Source: CAVQFO01 sp963711725 (GTDB lineage: Bacteria; Pseudomonadota; Gammaproteobacteria; Nitrococcales; Aquisalimonadaceae). From it: a stretch of DNA of 64,000 nt. Positions 19,755-29,700 of the stretch are shown one piece after another. The DNA lies in assembly GCA_963711725.1 (NCBI GenBank), contig CAVQFO010000014.1, forward strand, positions 1-64,000, written 5' to 3'. Each line of letters begins with the position of its first letter. Position 1 is the first letter of the stretch. A program made the position numbers and the translations under genes. The notes below the pieces were generated by a model that was not told the origin of the DNA, searched no databases, and saw nothing but the letters and a program-made list of their open reading frames with translations.

Positions 19755-19973
19755 GTCGGATTACGCTGCGCTAATCCGACCTACATGTGGTCGATGGTCT
19801 TGTGCCGCTTCGCGGCGATGAATTGGTCGGCGATGTCACCCTTCGGATTCCCTGCGCGCGGGCGCCATCAACGGAGGGTTAAGAGGTGCCAGTGCCCTTT
19901 TAGATTTTGGGTGGGTAGAGCGAAGCGAAACCCATCAACCCATGTAGGTCGGATTAGCGCAGCGTAATCCGAC
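19755..19973. repeat. Perfect 33-base inverted REP pair plus a third REP between algR and hemC
   Basis: The 342-base gap contains 19755-19787 and 19941-19973, which are exact reverse complements of each other over 33 bases. Each has a GTAGG head and an imperfect palindrome around GGATTAGCGCAGCGTAATCC. A related direct unit, GGGTGGGTAGAGCGAAGCG, lies at about 19909-19937 next to the right arm. The element family is shared with 16011-16267. No gene is seen; the hemC promoter should lie between 19974 and 20088. Confidence 0.8.
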
Positions 19974-20088
19974 ACGCCGGCGAAGCCACCTCACCCCTCC
20001 AATGTTTAAACTTCCCCCCCGAGCGGTTAAAGTTTCTGCGCATCTCAACGCGCACTGAACACCTCAACCGGGATCCGACACACCGCCC

Positions 20089-21018
20089 ATGGCTTCCACT
20101 CTCCGCATTGCCACCCGCAAAAGCCCCCTTGCCGTCTGGCAAGCGGAACATGTTGCCGATCTGCTCCGCCGAGCCCATCCCGGGCTGGAGGTGGAACTGG
20201 TGAAAATGAGCACGCGCGGGGACAAGATTCTCGACGCACCGCTGGCGAAGATCGGCGGCAAGGGCCTTTTCCTGAAGGAACTGGAGCAGGGCCTGCTGGA
20301 AGGCCGGGCCGATATCGCCGTGCACTCCATGAAGGACGTACCCGCGGAAATCACGCCGGACCTCCACGTGCCGGTCATCCCGGAGCGAGGCGACCCCCGT
20401 GACGCCTTCGTCTCCAACAACTACGCGATGCTGAACGATCTCCCCCAGGGTGCCCGGGTCGGCACCGCCAGCCTGCGGCGCCAATGCCAGATCAAGGCGG
20501 CGCGCCCCGACCTGAAAGTGCTGACACTGCGCGGCAGCGTCAATACCCGGCTGGCGAAATTGGACGACGGGGAATTCGATGCCATCGTGCTGGCCGCCTC
20601 CGGGCTCATGCGCCTGGGACTGGAACAACGCATCACGCGGGTCATCCCCCCCGAGGAGAGCCTGCCCGCGGTCGGTCAGGGCGCCCTGGGTATCCAGTGC
20701 CGCGTCGACGACCCCGAAATCAATGCCATGATCGCCAAGCTGGATCACGAACACAGCAACCGGGTGGTCAGCGCCGAGCGGGCCGTGAACCGCCGGCTGG
20801 AAGGCAGCTGCCAGGTGCCCATCGCGGCCCACGCCCAGCTGGCCGGCGGCGAAATATTCCTTCGCGCCCTGGTGGGCGCGCCCGACGGCGCCGAGGTCAT
20901 TCGCGGCGAGATCAAGGGCCCGGTCGAACACGGAGAGGCCCTGGGTGAACAGCTGGCGCGGGATCTGCTGGCCCGCGGTGCCGACCGGATTCTGCGCGAA
21001 CTCTACGAGACGGATTGA
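20089..21018 (+). CDS. hemC: Porphobilinogen deaminase (hydroxymethylbilane synthase)
   Basis: Joins four porphobilinogens into hydroxymethylbilane in heme synthesis. The 309-residue protein begins STLRIATRKSPLAVWQAEHV, with STRGDKILD, AVHSMKDVPAE and RGSVNTRLAKLDDGEFDAI. The dipyrromethane cofactor Cys lies in LEGSCQVPIAAHA. First gene of the hemCDXY operon; length is normal. Confidence 0.96.
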   Translation: MASTLRIATRKSPLAVWQAEHVADLLRRAHPGLEVELVKMSTRGDKILDAPLAKIGGKGLFLKELEQGLLEGRADIAVHSMKDVPAEITPDLHVPVIPERGDPRDAFVSNNYAMLNDLPQGARVGTASLRRQCQIKAARPDLKVLTLRGSVNTRLAKLDDGEFDAIVLAASGLMRLGLEQRITRVIPPEESLPAVGQGALGIQCRVDDPEINAMIAKLDHEHSNRVVSAERAVNRRLEGSCQVPIAAHAQLAGGEIFLRALVGAPDGAEVIRGEIKGPVEHGEALGEQLARDLLARGADRILRELYETD

Positions 21019-21023
21019 GGGCC

Positions 21024-21791
21024 ATGGTGAACGGGCGACCCCTCCAAGGCGTCACCGTTCTGGTCACCCGACCGGAGCCCAAGGCCGGCGAATTGGCGGC
21101 GAGCCTGCAGAAAGCGGGCGCGCGGGTCCTGATCTACCCCGCCATTGAAATCCAACGCCTGAACCCGCCGGCGCTGCGGGCGACACTCGCAACGGCGGGC
21201 GAGGCGGACTGGCTGATCTTCGTCAGCCCCAACGCCGCGGAACATGGCCTGGCGGCGTTGCGCGCCGCGAAGCACGTTCCAGCCCGCTGGCCGCGTGTCG
21301 CCGCAGTGGGCGAGAGCACCGCTCGAATATTGGCCGAGCGGGGCGTGCCCGACACGCTTACACCTCGGGAAGGCACCGACAGCGAAGCGCTTCTTGCCGA
21401 GCCGCCCTTGCAGGCAGTGGCCGGCAAACGCATTATCATTTTCCGAGGGCAAGGGGGCAGGGAACTGCTCGCGGACACATTGCGCGAGCGCGGTGCAACG
21501 GTGGACTACGCCGAGTGCTATCGGCGGGAGCCGCCCTCGGCCGATCCGGTTCCCATCCAGCGGGCATTGGCCCGGGGTGAAGCGGATGTGGCCGTCATCA
21601 CCAGCGTCAACGGCCTGGAAAACCTGCTCGAAAGCCTGGGGGCGGATGCCTTGCGGGCGCTGCCGGTGGTGACGGTCAGCGCACGAGTGGCCGACGCCCT
21701 GCGGCGGGAGGGCTTCCGCCACCAAGCGGTTGTCGCACCGTCACCGTCCACGCAGGGACTTACCCGCGGCGTGATAGGCTGGCATCAATAG
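21024..21791 (+). CDS. hemD: Uroporphyrinogen-III synthase
   Basis: Cyclises hydroxymethylbilane with inversion of ring D. The 255-residue product (MVNGRPLQGVTVLVTRPEP) has the weakly conserved HemD fold, with DWLIFVSPNAAEHGL, VAAVGESTARIL, IIIFRGQGGRELL and ITSVNGLENLL. The ATG at 21024 lies 5 bases after the hemC stop, with GAGG overlapping that stop. An in-frame TTG at 21015 is possible but less likely. Position between hemC and hemX supports the call. Confidence 0.92.
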   Translation: MVNGRPLQGVTVLVTRPEPKAGELAASLQKAGARVLIYPAIEIQRLNPPALRATLATAGEADWLIFVSPNAAEHGLAALRAAKHVPARWPRVAAVGESTARILAERGVPDTLTPREGTDSEALLAEPPLQAVAGKRIIIFRGQGGRELLADTLRERGATVDYAECYRREPPSADPVPIQRALARGEADVAVITSVNGLENLLESLGADALRALPVVTVSARVADALRREGFRHQAVVAPSPSTQGLTRGVIGWHQ

Positions 21792-21822
21792 GGCCTGCTG
21801 GCCCTCGGCATAGGAAGCATCC

Positions 21823-22953
21823 ATGGCGGACGACCAAAAAACTCCGGCTCCGGCTGAACCGCAGGGCTCAGGCAAAGCCGCCAAACCGGCGCCCCGGAAG
21901 ACAGGCGGCCCCAGCGGACGGGTGATTGCCGCGGTGGCTATTCTGCTGATTCTGGTCACGGCCGCCGCTGGTGGCGCGGGGGGCTACTACCTCTGGCGCC
22001 AGCAGCAGGACCTGGCGGCCCAGCAGAAGAACTACGTCACCACCCTGGAAATGGCCGATCTGCGGGACAAGCTCAAGGATCGGGCAGACCAGTTGGGGGC
22101 GCGAATGGATTCGTTGGCCTCCCAGCAGTCCAACACCGTGCAGCACCTTGCATCCCTGGACGAGTCGCTTAAAGGCATCCGCAACGCCCAGGACAACGTG
22201 CAGCAGCAGCTGCAGAAGGTGGAGCGCCTGGCCGCCGTCAACCGCGACGACTGGGTCCGCTCCGAGGCCGCCTACCTGGCCCGGCTCGCCCGCTACCGCG
22301 TGACCTTCCGCCGCGACGTGGACGGCGCTCTGGACGCACTGAAAACCGCCGACGGCCTGCTCGCCCGCCTGGGCGGCCAGGCGGTGGACGCACGCCAGGC
22401 GGTCGCCAAGGCCGTCAACGAGCTGCTGGCCGTGAAACAGCCTGATCTCCAGGCCGTCAACCACCAGCTTTCGACGCTGATCAGCCAAGCCCCGGACCTG
22501 CCGGTGGTACGGCCGGGCACCACCCAGGCAAAGACAACGGAACCCCCGGAACCCAAGGCCGATCTGTCGACCCTCCAGGGTTGGCGCCAAGCTGCCGGCC
22601 GTGCCTGGGACCGTTTCACCCACAGCATCGCGCAATTGGTGGTCATTCAGCGCCGGGATCAAACGCCTCCCCTGGTCAAACCGGACGAACGGCCCCTGGT
22701 TCACCAGAATCTCATCCTTCGCCTGGAACAGGCCCGCCTGGCTGCGGCCCAGGCCAACGGCGAGCTCTACAACCAGAGCCTGAACGAGGCCAAGCAGTGG
22801 CTGGAAACCTATTTCGAGCCGCAAGCCGCTCCGGTCCAACAGGCCTTGGCAACCATTCGGCAGTTGTCATCCGTGAACGTCGCGCCGGCCCTGCCCACGC
22901 TTGACGAACTGAAGGGCCTGGCCGGCGAGAGCACGCCCGGGGGCACGAAATGA
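21823..22953 (+). CDS. hemX: HemX-like membrane-anchored protein
   Basis: Protein of 376 residues with a Pro/Ala/Lys-rich cytoplasmic N-terminus, one transmembrane segment (VIAAVAILLILVTAAAGGAG, residues about 30-50) and a long helical periplasmic domain with coiled-coil character (AQQKNYVTTLEMADLRDKL, QQQLQKVERL). HemX is the gene once called uroporphyrinogen methyltransferase in E. coli; the family lacks methyltransferase motifs and its role is unclear, perhaps organising heme-synthesis enzymes. It overlaps hemY by ATGA. Confidence 0.88.
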   Translation: MADDQKTPAPAEPQGSGKAAKPAPRKTGGPSGRVIAAVAILLILVTAAAGGAGGYYLWRQQQDLAAQQKNYVTTLEMADLRDKLKDRADQLGARMDSLASQQSNTVQHLASLDESLKGIRNAQDNVQQQLQKVERLAAVNRDDWVRSEAAYLARLARYRVTFRRDVDGALDALKTADGLLARLGGQAVDARQAVAKAVNELLAVKQPDLQAVNHQLSTLISQAPDLPVVRPGTTQAKTTEPPEPKADLSTLQGWRQAAGRAWDRFTHSIAQLVVIQRRDQTPPLVKPDERPLVHQNLILRLEQARLAAAQANGELYNQSLNEAKQWLETYFEPQAAPVQQALATIRQLSSVNVAPALPTLDELKGLAGESTPGGTK

Positions 22954-24191
22954 AGCGGCTGTTCCTGGCGATTCTGGTACTGCTGGTCAGCGCCGCCGCT
23001 GCCCTGTGGTTCCGCGAACAGGCGGGCTACGTGGTCATCACTGCGGGCCACTACACCATCGAAACCAGCCTGTTCCTGCTGGTGGGTGCCATCATTGCCT
23101 GCTTCATCGCCCTCTATGCCCTGGTCGGTGTGGTTCGCCGGGTCTGGGGCGCGCCGCGGGGCGTCAAGCGGTGGTGGACCGGGCGGCGCAGCGGCAAGGT
23201 CCGGGACCGCATGGTGCGTGGCTTGATTCGTCTCAATGAAGGCGAGTTCGCGGAGGCCGAACGGCTCCTGCTACAGGATGTGGAGCGCAGCGACGCGCCG
23301 CTGCTGAACTATCTGGGCGCGGCGCTGGCCGCTCACCGGCGCGCCGACAACGCCGAACGGGATCGCTATCTGGCCCTCGCGGACAAGGCCGATCCCACGG
23401 CGGCGCTGTCGGTGGGCCTGCTTCAGGCTCAGCTGCAGATCGAGGATCGGCAGTGGGAAATGGCCTTCGCCACGCTCAACTACCTGCACGGCCGTTATCC
23501 CAAACATCCCCGCATCCTTCTGCTGCTGAGTCGCACTTGCGCGGCGCTGGGAGAGTGGCGGCGCATGCTGGAGATTCTGCCGGCGCTACGCAAGCAGAAC
23601 GCCATCACCGATGACGAAGCGGACGGCCTGGAACAACGGGCGGCGGTCGGAATCCTGGGCCAGAGCACCCGGGAGGGTTCGCAGAAACTGCAAAGCGCCT
23701 GGGACTCCCTGCCGAAGCGCCTGCGCAAGAACGCCGATGTGATGCTGGCCTATATCGATGCGCTGCTGGAAAACCCGGAAACCCACGCCGGCGCCGAAAC
23801 GCAGATCCGCAACCAATTGAAGCAGGAGTGGGATGCCCGCCTGGTGGACCGCTACGGCCGCATCGAGGGCGCACCCGCGGAAGCCGCCTTCGCCCAGGCC
23901 GAGGCCTGGCTCAAGGATCGCCCGGAGGACCCGACCCTGTTGATCGCGGCGGGCCGCCTCGCCCTGGCAAGTCGGGTCTGGGGCCGGGCCCGAAGCTATC
24001 TGGAGGCGGGTACCGCCCGGGGCGGCGAACCGGAGGCGCTGTTCCTGCTTGCCGGATTGCTGGACCGCCTGGGAGAGCCCGAAGAGGCCGGCCAGTACTA
24101 CCGCCGCGCCGCTCAGGCGGCAGGCGAGCTTACGGCGCCGAAGATCCTGGAGGAGGTCCACCCGAACTCTCCGGCGAAGGCCGAGGGATAG
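22950..24191 (+). CDS. hemY: HemY-like TPR membrane protein
   Basis: Protein of 413 residues with two N-terminal transmembrane segments (LFLAILVLLVSAAAALWF and LFLLVGAIIACFIALYALVG), then TPR-like helical repeats (ERLLLQDVERSDAPLLNYLGAA, in part LLNYLGAALAAHRRA; PEDPTLLIAAGRLALAS; PEALFLLAGLLDRLGEPEEA). This is HemY of proteobacterial hem operons, not the protoporphyrinogen oxidase of the same name in Gram-positives. Its 3' end overlaps the convergent DUF5924 gene by 62 bases. Confidence 0.9.
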   Translation: MKRLFLAILVLLVSAAAALWFREQAGYVVITAGHYTIETSLFLLVGAIIACFIALYALVGVVRRVWGAPRGVKRWWTGRRSGKVRDRMVRGLIRLNEGEFAEAERLLLQDVERSDAPLLNYLGAALAAHRRADNAERDRYLALADKADPTAALSVGLLQAQLQIEDRQWEMAFATLNYLHGRYPKHPRILLLLSRTCAALGEWRRMLEILPALRKQNAITDDEADGLEQRAAVGILGQSTREGSQKLQSAWDSLPKRLRKNADVMLAYIDALLENPETHAGAETQIRNQLKQEWDARLVDRYGRIEGAPAEAAFAQAEAWLKDRPEDPTLLIAAGRLALASRVWGRARSYLEAGTARGGEPEALFLLAGLLDRLGEPEEAGQYYRRAAQAAGELTAPKILEEVHPNSPAKAEG

Positions 24192-25224
24192 CGTCGGCGG
24201 GGGCGGTGTCCACCACCCGGAATCGCACGATCCCGACCAACTGTCCGCTCTCGGTCATCACCGCCACGGACCAACGCCCCACGGGATCCGCGGGGAAGCT
24301 CCGCTTGTGGGTCCAGGCCCGGTATCCCTGCCGGCGGCCGCCGGTGATCTGAAGCGGGATTCGGTCCACCACCCGGCCGTTCAACCGCCACACGTGATAC
24401 ACCCCTTCGCGCAATCCGCGTGGCGCGCGGATTGCCGTGTATGCATACAGGCCCTGGTGGTGCAGCGTTTGCGCCTGCAGCACCTGCCGCTGAGGCCCGG
24501 GCTCCCGATTTGCTTCGTCCACGCTCGTGGTCACGGCGACCCGACTCAGCCAGAGCGTGGCCGGCGGAACCCACGGCTTGCCCGCATAGGCCGCGCCGGC
24601 CAGCGACACGGCCAACCCCGCCATCACCCAGAAACGCCACCGCCGCCAGTTGGGAACCACATCGGCGAGGCTGGGCATGATCAACACGGCGGAGGCCAGG
24701 CACGCCAGATCGTAGCTCTGGCCCGTGGTCAGGTGCAGCAGAATGGGCAGCGCGGTGAGCATCATCACGAACAGCGCGAAGCCGTGATACGCCATATAGA
24801 ACCAACGCCGGGACGCCAGCCGGTGGAAATAGACGGGGTCGAGGATGGACACCAGCGCCGCCATTGCCACCAGCACGGTGAACAGGCCCTGGGGCGTGGT
24901 CCAGGTGGTGGTTACCAGGAAAAACGGGAGAACGAAGAAGAAGGTTTCCTGGTGGATCATCTGGGTGGCGAAGCGCAGCACACCTCCGGGCAGGGACTGC
25001 CCCGTGACACGCTCGAACCAACTGCCCAGCACGCGTTCGGCGGTCAGCCACAACCAGCTCAGCAACATCAAGGCGGTGAGCACGCCCGCCAGCGACTGGC
25101 TGCGCCGGACCAGCAGGAAGCTCGCCACGCCGGACAGGAAACTGAAAGCGGGCAACCAATGACGATACGGCCTGAGCCTGACCAACAACCGCAACAGCGG
25201 ATACTTCAACCGGGCGTTCAGCAC
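24130..25224 (-). CDS. DUF5924/DUF2914 membrane protein
   Basis: Protein of 364 residues with about eight hydrophobic segments in residues 20-240 and a soluble C-terminal domain. The pattern HVWRLNGRVVDRIPLQITGG, then GYRAWTHKRSF and GRWSVAVMTESGQLVG matches DUF2914. The membrane part matches the DUF5924 type seen in Pseudomonas and relatives; function is unknown. I prefer the GTG at 25224 (LNARLKYPLL follows) because AAGGAG lies 6 bases upstream; the frame is open to 25308 without such a signal. It converges on hemY and is divergent from the RND efflux operon. Confidence 0.75.
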   Translation of the reverse strand: MLNARLKYPLLRLLVRLRPYRHWLPAFSFLSGVASFLLVRRSQSLAGVLTALMLLSWLWLTAERVLGSWFERVTGQSLPGGVLRFATQMIHQETFFFVLPFFLVTTTWTTPQGLFTVLVAMAALVSILDPVYFHRLASRRWFYMAYHGFALFVMMLTALPILLHLTTGQSYDLACLASAVLIMPSLADVVPNWRRWRFWVMAGLAVSLAGAAYAGKPWVPPATLWLSRVAVTTSVDEANREPGPQRQVLQAQTLHHQGLYAYTAIRAPRGLREGVYHVWRLNGRVVDRIPLQITGGRRQGYRAWTHKRSFPADPVGRWSVAVMTESGQLVGIVRFRVVDTAPADAIPRPSPESSGGPPPGSSAP

Positions 25225-25266
25225 GGCCCACTCCTTCGACCGGAAGGCGGCGTCGGCCGCCGGAGG

Positions 25267-25283
25267 TGTTACGCACCGTAACA
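25267..25283. promoter_or_regulatory. Palindromic candidate operator in the divergent gap
   Basis: TGTTACGCACCGTAACA at 25267-25283 is a perfect 7-base inverted repeat with a 3-base centre. It lies 42 bases before the DUF5924 start and about 280 bases before the efflux adaptor gene, inside a 336-base gap (25225-25560) with no other gene. Size and shape fit a dimeric repressor site for a TetR- or LysR-size regulator, but no regulator gene adjoins. It could also be a transcript hairpin. Confidence 0.45.
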
Positions 25284-25560
25284 GAAAGTGTCTTGATTTC
25301 CTTATCAACTGGCGCCACCCTGTGCGATTATCGTCGCGCAGGGTGATGATTCCGGGCTATTTGCCGCGATGGCGGAAGGCCGTAAACATCCCTCCGTGCC
25401 GGATGTCTCCGGGGGCAGGTGCATGCTCCGGCTCACTGCGCAACGAAGACTCCCGCCGCGGCCCAATACGTATCGACATGCCCGCCACAGCCCCATCGGA
25501 TACTACGGGCGGGAGCGTCACGGCGTCCAACGATCAACAAAACTGGGAACGGGAATCAAC

Positions 25561-26664
25561 GTGATAAAGCGTCTTCTGATCGTCCTGGTACTCCTCGCCC
25601 TCGTGTTCGGCGGTATTTTCGGGTGGAAGTACTACTCCATGCAGCAGATGGCGGCCCAGGCGTCCCATGGTCAGCCTGCCGCCACCGTGGCCTCGGCAAC
25701 CGTCCGCCAGGAACAGTGGGAGCCCACGCTGTACGCCATCGGCAACCTGACCGCGATTCAGGGCGTGGACGTGGCCAACGAGGTGGCCGGCATCGTCGAC
25801 AGCGTCAACTTCGAATCCGGCCAGCAGGTCAAGAAGGGCGATGTCCTGGTCAAGCTGGACGACCGCACCGACCGCGCCGAACTGCAGGGCCTGGTGGCCC
25901 AGCGGCGGCTGGCCGAAGTGCAGTTCGACCGCCTCAAGAAACTGCTTGCCCAGAAATCCACATCCAAGTCCCAGTACGACGAGGCCCAGGCTCAGCTCCA
26001 AAGCGCCCAGGCACAGGTCGACGCCAAGCGCACGGTGATCGACAAGAAGTCCCTGAGCGCGCCGTTTAGCGGCCAGGTGGGCATCCGCAAAGTGGACGTG
26101 GGCCAGTACCTGCCGCCGGGCACGGCGGTGGTCACGCTGCAGGCGCTGGATTCGCTCTACGTGGATTTCAGCCTGCCCGAGCGCGATATCGCCCAGGTCA
26201 GCCCCGGCCAGGCGGTCAAGGTGACCGTGCAGGCCTACCCAAATCGCGAGTTCACCGGCAAGATCTCCGCCATCAGCCCCAAGGTGGAATCCGGCACGCG
26301 CAGCCTGCAGCTGCGGGCCACGGTGCCCAATTCCGACAAGCTGCTGCGCCCCGGCATGTTCGCCAACGTGCATGTGCAGCTGCCCACGCGCAATTCCGTG
26401 CTGACGGTACCGCGCACGGCCATCACCTATAACCCCTACGGCGATTCCGTGTTCCTGATCGTGGAGCAGGACGGCAAGAAGGTGGTTCAGCGGCGCCAGG
26501 TGGAAACCGGCGAAGTGCGCGAGGGCCAAGTGGAGATATCCAAGGGCCTCAAGGCCGGCGACGTGGTGGTTCGCGCCGGGCAGGTGAAACTGCGCAACGG
26601 CCAGCCGGTGACCATCGACAACTCCGTCGAGCTCAAGCCGAAGCAGGGCGAAGGCGAGGGCTGA
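25561..26664 (+). CDS. RND efflux periplasmic adaptor (membrane fusion protein)
   Basis: Adaptor of 367 residues that links an inner-membrane RND pump with an outer-membrane channel. The GTG at 25561 gives a membrane anchor (IKRLLIVLVLLALVFGGIFG); upstream frame to 25369 lacks family features. Landmarks are the biotinyl-lipoyl hairpin (VANEVAGIVDSVNFESGQQV), the alpha-hairpin (KSQYDEAQAQLQSAQAQVDA), SAPFSGQVGIRKVDVGQYL and the beta-barrel RPGMFANVHVQLP. It resembles MexH-type adaptors. The pump follows 68 bases downstream; no TolC-like gene is in the window, so the channel must be encoded elsewhere. Confidence 0.92.
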   Translation: MIKRLLIVLVLLALVFGGIFGWKYYSMQQMAAQASHGQPAATVASATVRQEQWEPTLYAIGNLTAIQGVDVANEVAGIVDSVNFESGQQVKKGDVLVKLDDRTDRAELQGLVAQRRLAEVQFDRLKKLLAQKSTSKSQYDEAQAQLQSAQAQVDAKRTVIDKKSLSAPFSGQVGIRKVDVGQYLPPGTAVVTLQALDSLYVDFSLPERDIAQVSPGQAVKVTVQAYPNREFTGKISAISPKVESGTRSLQLRATVPNSDKLLRPGMFANVHVQLPTRNSVLTVPRTAITYNPYGDSVFLIVEQDGKKVVQRRQVETGEVREGQVEISKGLKAGDVVVRAGQVKLRNGQPVTIDNSVELKPKQGEGEG

Positions 26665-26732
26665 GCCGAGCCGGTGCCCCCATGAAGCCCGGCCGCCGCC
26701 GGGCCTGACGATCACAACGAGAGCGGCCATCC

Positions 26733-29700
26733 ATGAAGTTCACCGACCTCTTCATCCGCCGACCCGTGCTCTCCACCGTGGTGAGCCTGATCATCCTGGT
26801 CATCGGCCTGCGGTCGATCGCGCTGCTGGAACTGCGCGAGTATCCGGAGACCAAGAACACCGTGGTCACGGTGACCACCGCCTATCCCGGCGCCAGCAGC
26901 GATCTGGTCAAGGGCTTCATTACCACCCCGCTGCAGCAGGCCATTGCCGAGGCGGACGGAATCGACTACCTCTCCGCCACCAGCGTGCAGGGGCGCTCGA
27001 CCATCGAAGCCCACATGCAGCTGAACTACGACCCCAACGCCGCGGTGGCGGAAATCCAGGCCAAGGTGGCCAGTCAACGCAACACCTTGCCGGCGGAAGC
27101 CGAGGACCCGGTGATCACCTCCACCACCGGCGACTCCACGGCGCTGATGTACATGGCCTATTACAGCGACACCATGTCGCTGCCGCAGATCACGGACTAC
27201 CTCAACCGCGTGGTCCAGCCCAAACTCCAGGCCATCCCGGGGGTGGCCAAGGCCCGGGTGTTCGGCAGCCGCACCTTCGCCATGCGTATCTGGCTGGACC
27301 CGCAGAAGCTGGCCGCCTACAACCTCACCGCCGAAGACGTGGTAGGCGTGCTGCAGGCCAACAACTACCTGGCGGGCATCGGCCAGAGCAAGGGCAACTA
27401 TGTGGCGCTGGACATGGACGCCACCACCGCCGTGGACAACACCAAGGCGTTCCGCAACCTGGTGCTACGCCACCAGAACGGCGCGTTGGTGCGCCTGCGT
27501 GACGTGGCCAAGGCCGATCTGGGCAGCGAGGACTACAACACCGCCACCTGGTACAAGGGCAAACCCGCCATCTTCGTGGGCATCGAGCAGGCGCCCGGCG
27601 CCAATCCGCTGACCGTCGCCCAGCGCGTGCACAAGGCCCTGCCCGACATCCGCAGCCAGTTGCCGGAAGGCGTGAAGGTGCAATTGCCCTACGACGCCTC
27701 CGAGTTCATCCAGGATTCCATCAACGAGGTCTTCCAGACGCTGGCCGAGGCGGTAATCATCGTGCTGGTGGTCATCTACCTGACCCTGGGCGCGTTCCGA
27801 GCGGCCATCGTCCCGGCGCTGGCCGTGCCGCTGTCGATGATCGGCGGTGCCTTCGTCATGCTGCTGGCGGGCTTTTCCATCAACCTGCTGACCTTGCTGG
27901 CCATGGTGCTCGCCATCGGGCTGGTGGTGGACGACGCCATCATCGTGGTGGAGAACGTCCACCGACACATCGAAATGGGGGAAACCAAACTCCAGGCGGC
28001 GCTCAAGGGCGCGCGGGAGCTCGCGACGCCCATCATCGCCATGACCACGACCCTGCTGGCGGTGTATGCCCCCATCGGCTTCATGGGGGGCTTGATCGGC
28101 ACGCTGTTTACCGAGTTCGCCTTCTCCCTGGCGGGTGCCGTGCTGATCTCCGGCGTGGTGGCGCTGACCTTCTCGCCCATGCTCTCGTCCAAGGTGCTCA
28201 AGGCCAAGGGCAACGAAGGCCGGTTCGAAACGGCCGTGCAGCACTTCTTCGACTGGCTGTCGGACCGCTACGAGAACCTGCTGCACGGCTCGCTGAACTA
28301 TGTGGCCGTGACCCTGGTGTTCGGCATCGCCGTGCTGGCGTCGATCTACTTCATGTTCGTGACCACGCCCAGCGAACTGGCACCCACCGAAGACCAGAGC
28401 ATCCTGTTCTTCCAGGCCAGCGCGCCGGAGACGGCCACGCTGGACTACGACATCCCCTACACCAAGCAGATCATCAAGGCGTTCGAGGACATCCCCGAAT
28501 ACAAGGAGTCCTTCCTGCTGCTGGGCCGCAACGGCGATCCCAGCTCGGTGTTCGGCGGCTTCAAGATGGGCCCGCCGTCCACCCGCGATCGCTCGCAGAT
28601 GCAGATCCAGCCGCAGTTGCAGCAGAAGCTGTCGAAGATCGCCGGCTTCCAGACGGCCGTGTTCCCGCGCCCCAGCCTGCCCGGTTCCGGCGGCGGGCTG
28701 CCCGTGCAGTTCGTGATCACCTCGGATTCGGATTACGTGCAGTTGGACCACGTGGCCGATCAGCTGCTGGGCCGGGCCATGAAGAGCGGCAACTTCATCT
28801 TCCTGAAGAAGTCCATCGAGTTCACCCGGCCCCAGACCACCATCCAAATCGACCGCGACCGCGCCGCGGACCTGGGCCTGACCATGAAGGACATCGGCCG
28901 CAACCTGTCGCTGATGCTGGGGGGCAACTACGTCAACCGATTCAGCCTCCAGGGCCGCAGCTACAAGGTCATCCCGCAGGTGTCCCAGCAATACCGGCTG
29001 ACCCCGGAGATGCTGAAGAACTACCACATCCGCGCCGGGAACGGCCAACTGGTGCCCCTGTCATCCCTGGTGCACCTGAGCCGGAGCGTGGAACCCAGTT
29101 CGCGGACGCAGTTCCAGCAGCTCAACTCCTTGACCCTGCAAGGCATCATGGCACCCGGCGTACAGCTCGGCACGGCGTTGAGCTACCTGCAGACCCAGGC
29201 GAAGGAGATCTTCCCCAAGGGCTACACCTACGACTACACCGGCACCTCGCGCCAGTACACCAAGCAGGGCAGCGCCCTGATGATCACCTTCTTCATGTCG
29301 CTGTTGATCATCTACCTGGTGCTCGCCGCCCAGTTCGAAAGCTGGCGCGATCCGGTGATCGTGCTGGTCTCCGTGCCCATGTCCATCGCCGGGGCCTTGG
29401 CGTTCCTGACCCTGGGTTTTGCCAGCATCAACATCTATACCCAGGTGGGCCTGATCACGCTGATCGGTCTTATCGCCAAGAACGGCATTCTCATCGTGGA
29501 GTTCTCCAACAAGCTCCAGACCGAGGAGGGCTACACCAAGCGCCAGGCCGTGGAGCGGGCTTCGCGCATTCGGCTGCGCCCGATCCTGATGACCACGGCC
29601 GCCATGATCGTGGCCATGATCCCCCTGCTCACCGCCCGCGGCCCGGGCGCGGTGAGCCGGTTCGATATCGGCCTGGTAGTCGCCAGCGGCCTGGGCATCG

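Noticed and set aside
21823..22953. HemX as uroporphyrinogen methyltransferase
   Set aside because: No SAM-binding tetrapyrrole methylase motifs; the protein is a membrane-anchored coiled-coil type.
22950..24191. HemY as protoporphyrinogen oxidase
   Set aside because: No FAD-binding GxGxxG motif; two transmembrane helices and TPR-like repeats identify the proteobacterial HemY instead.
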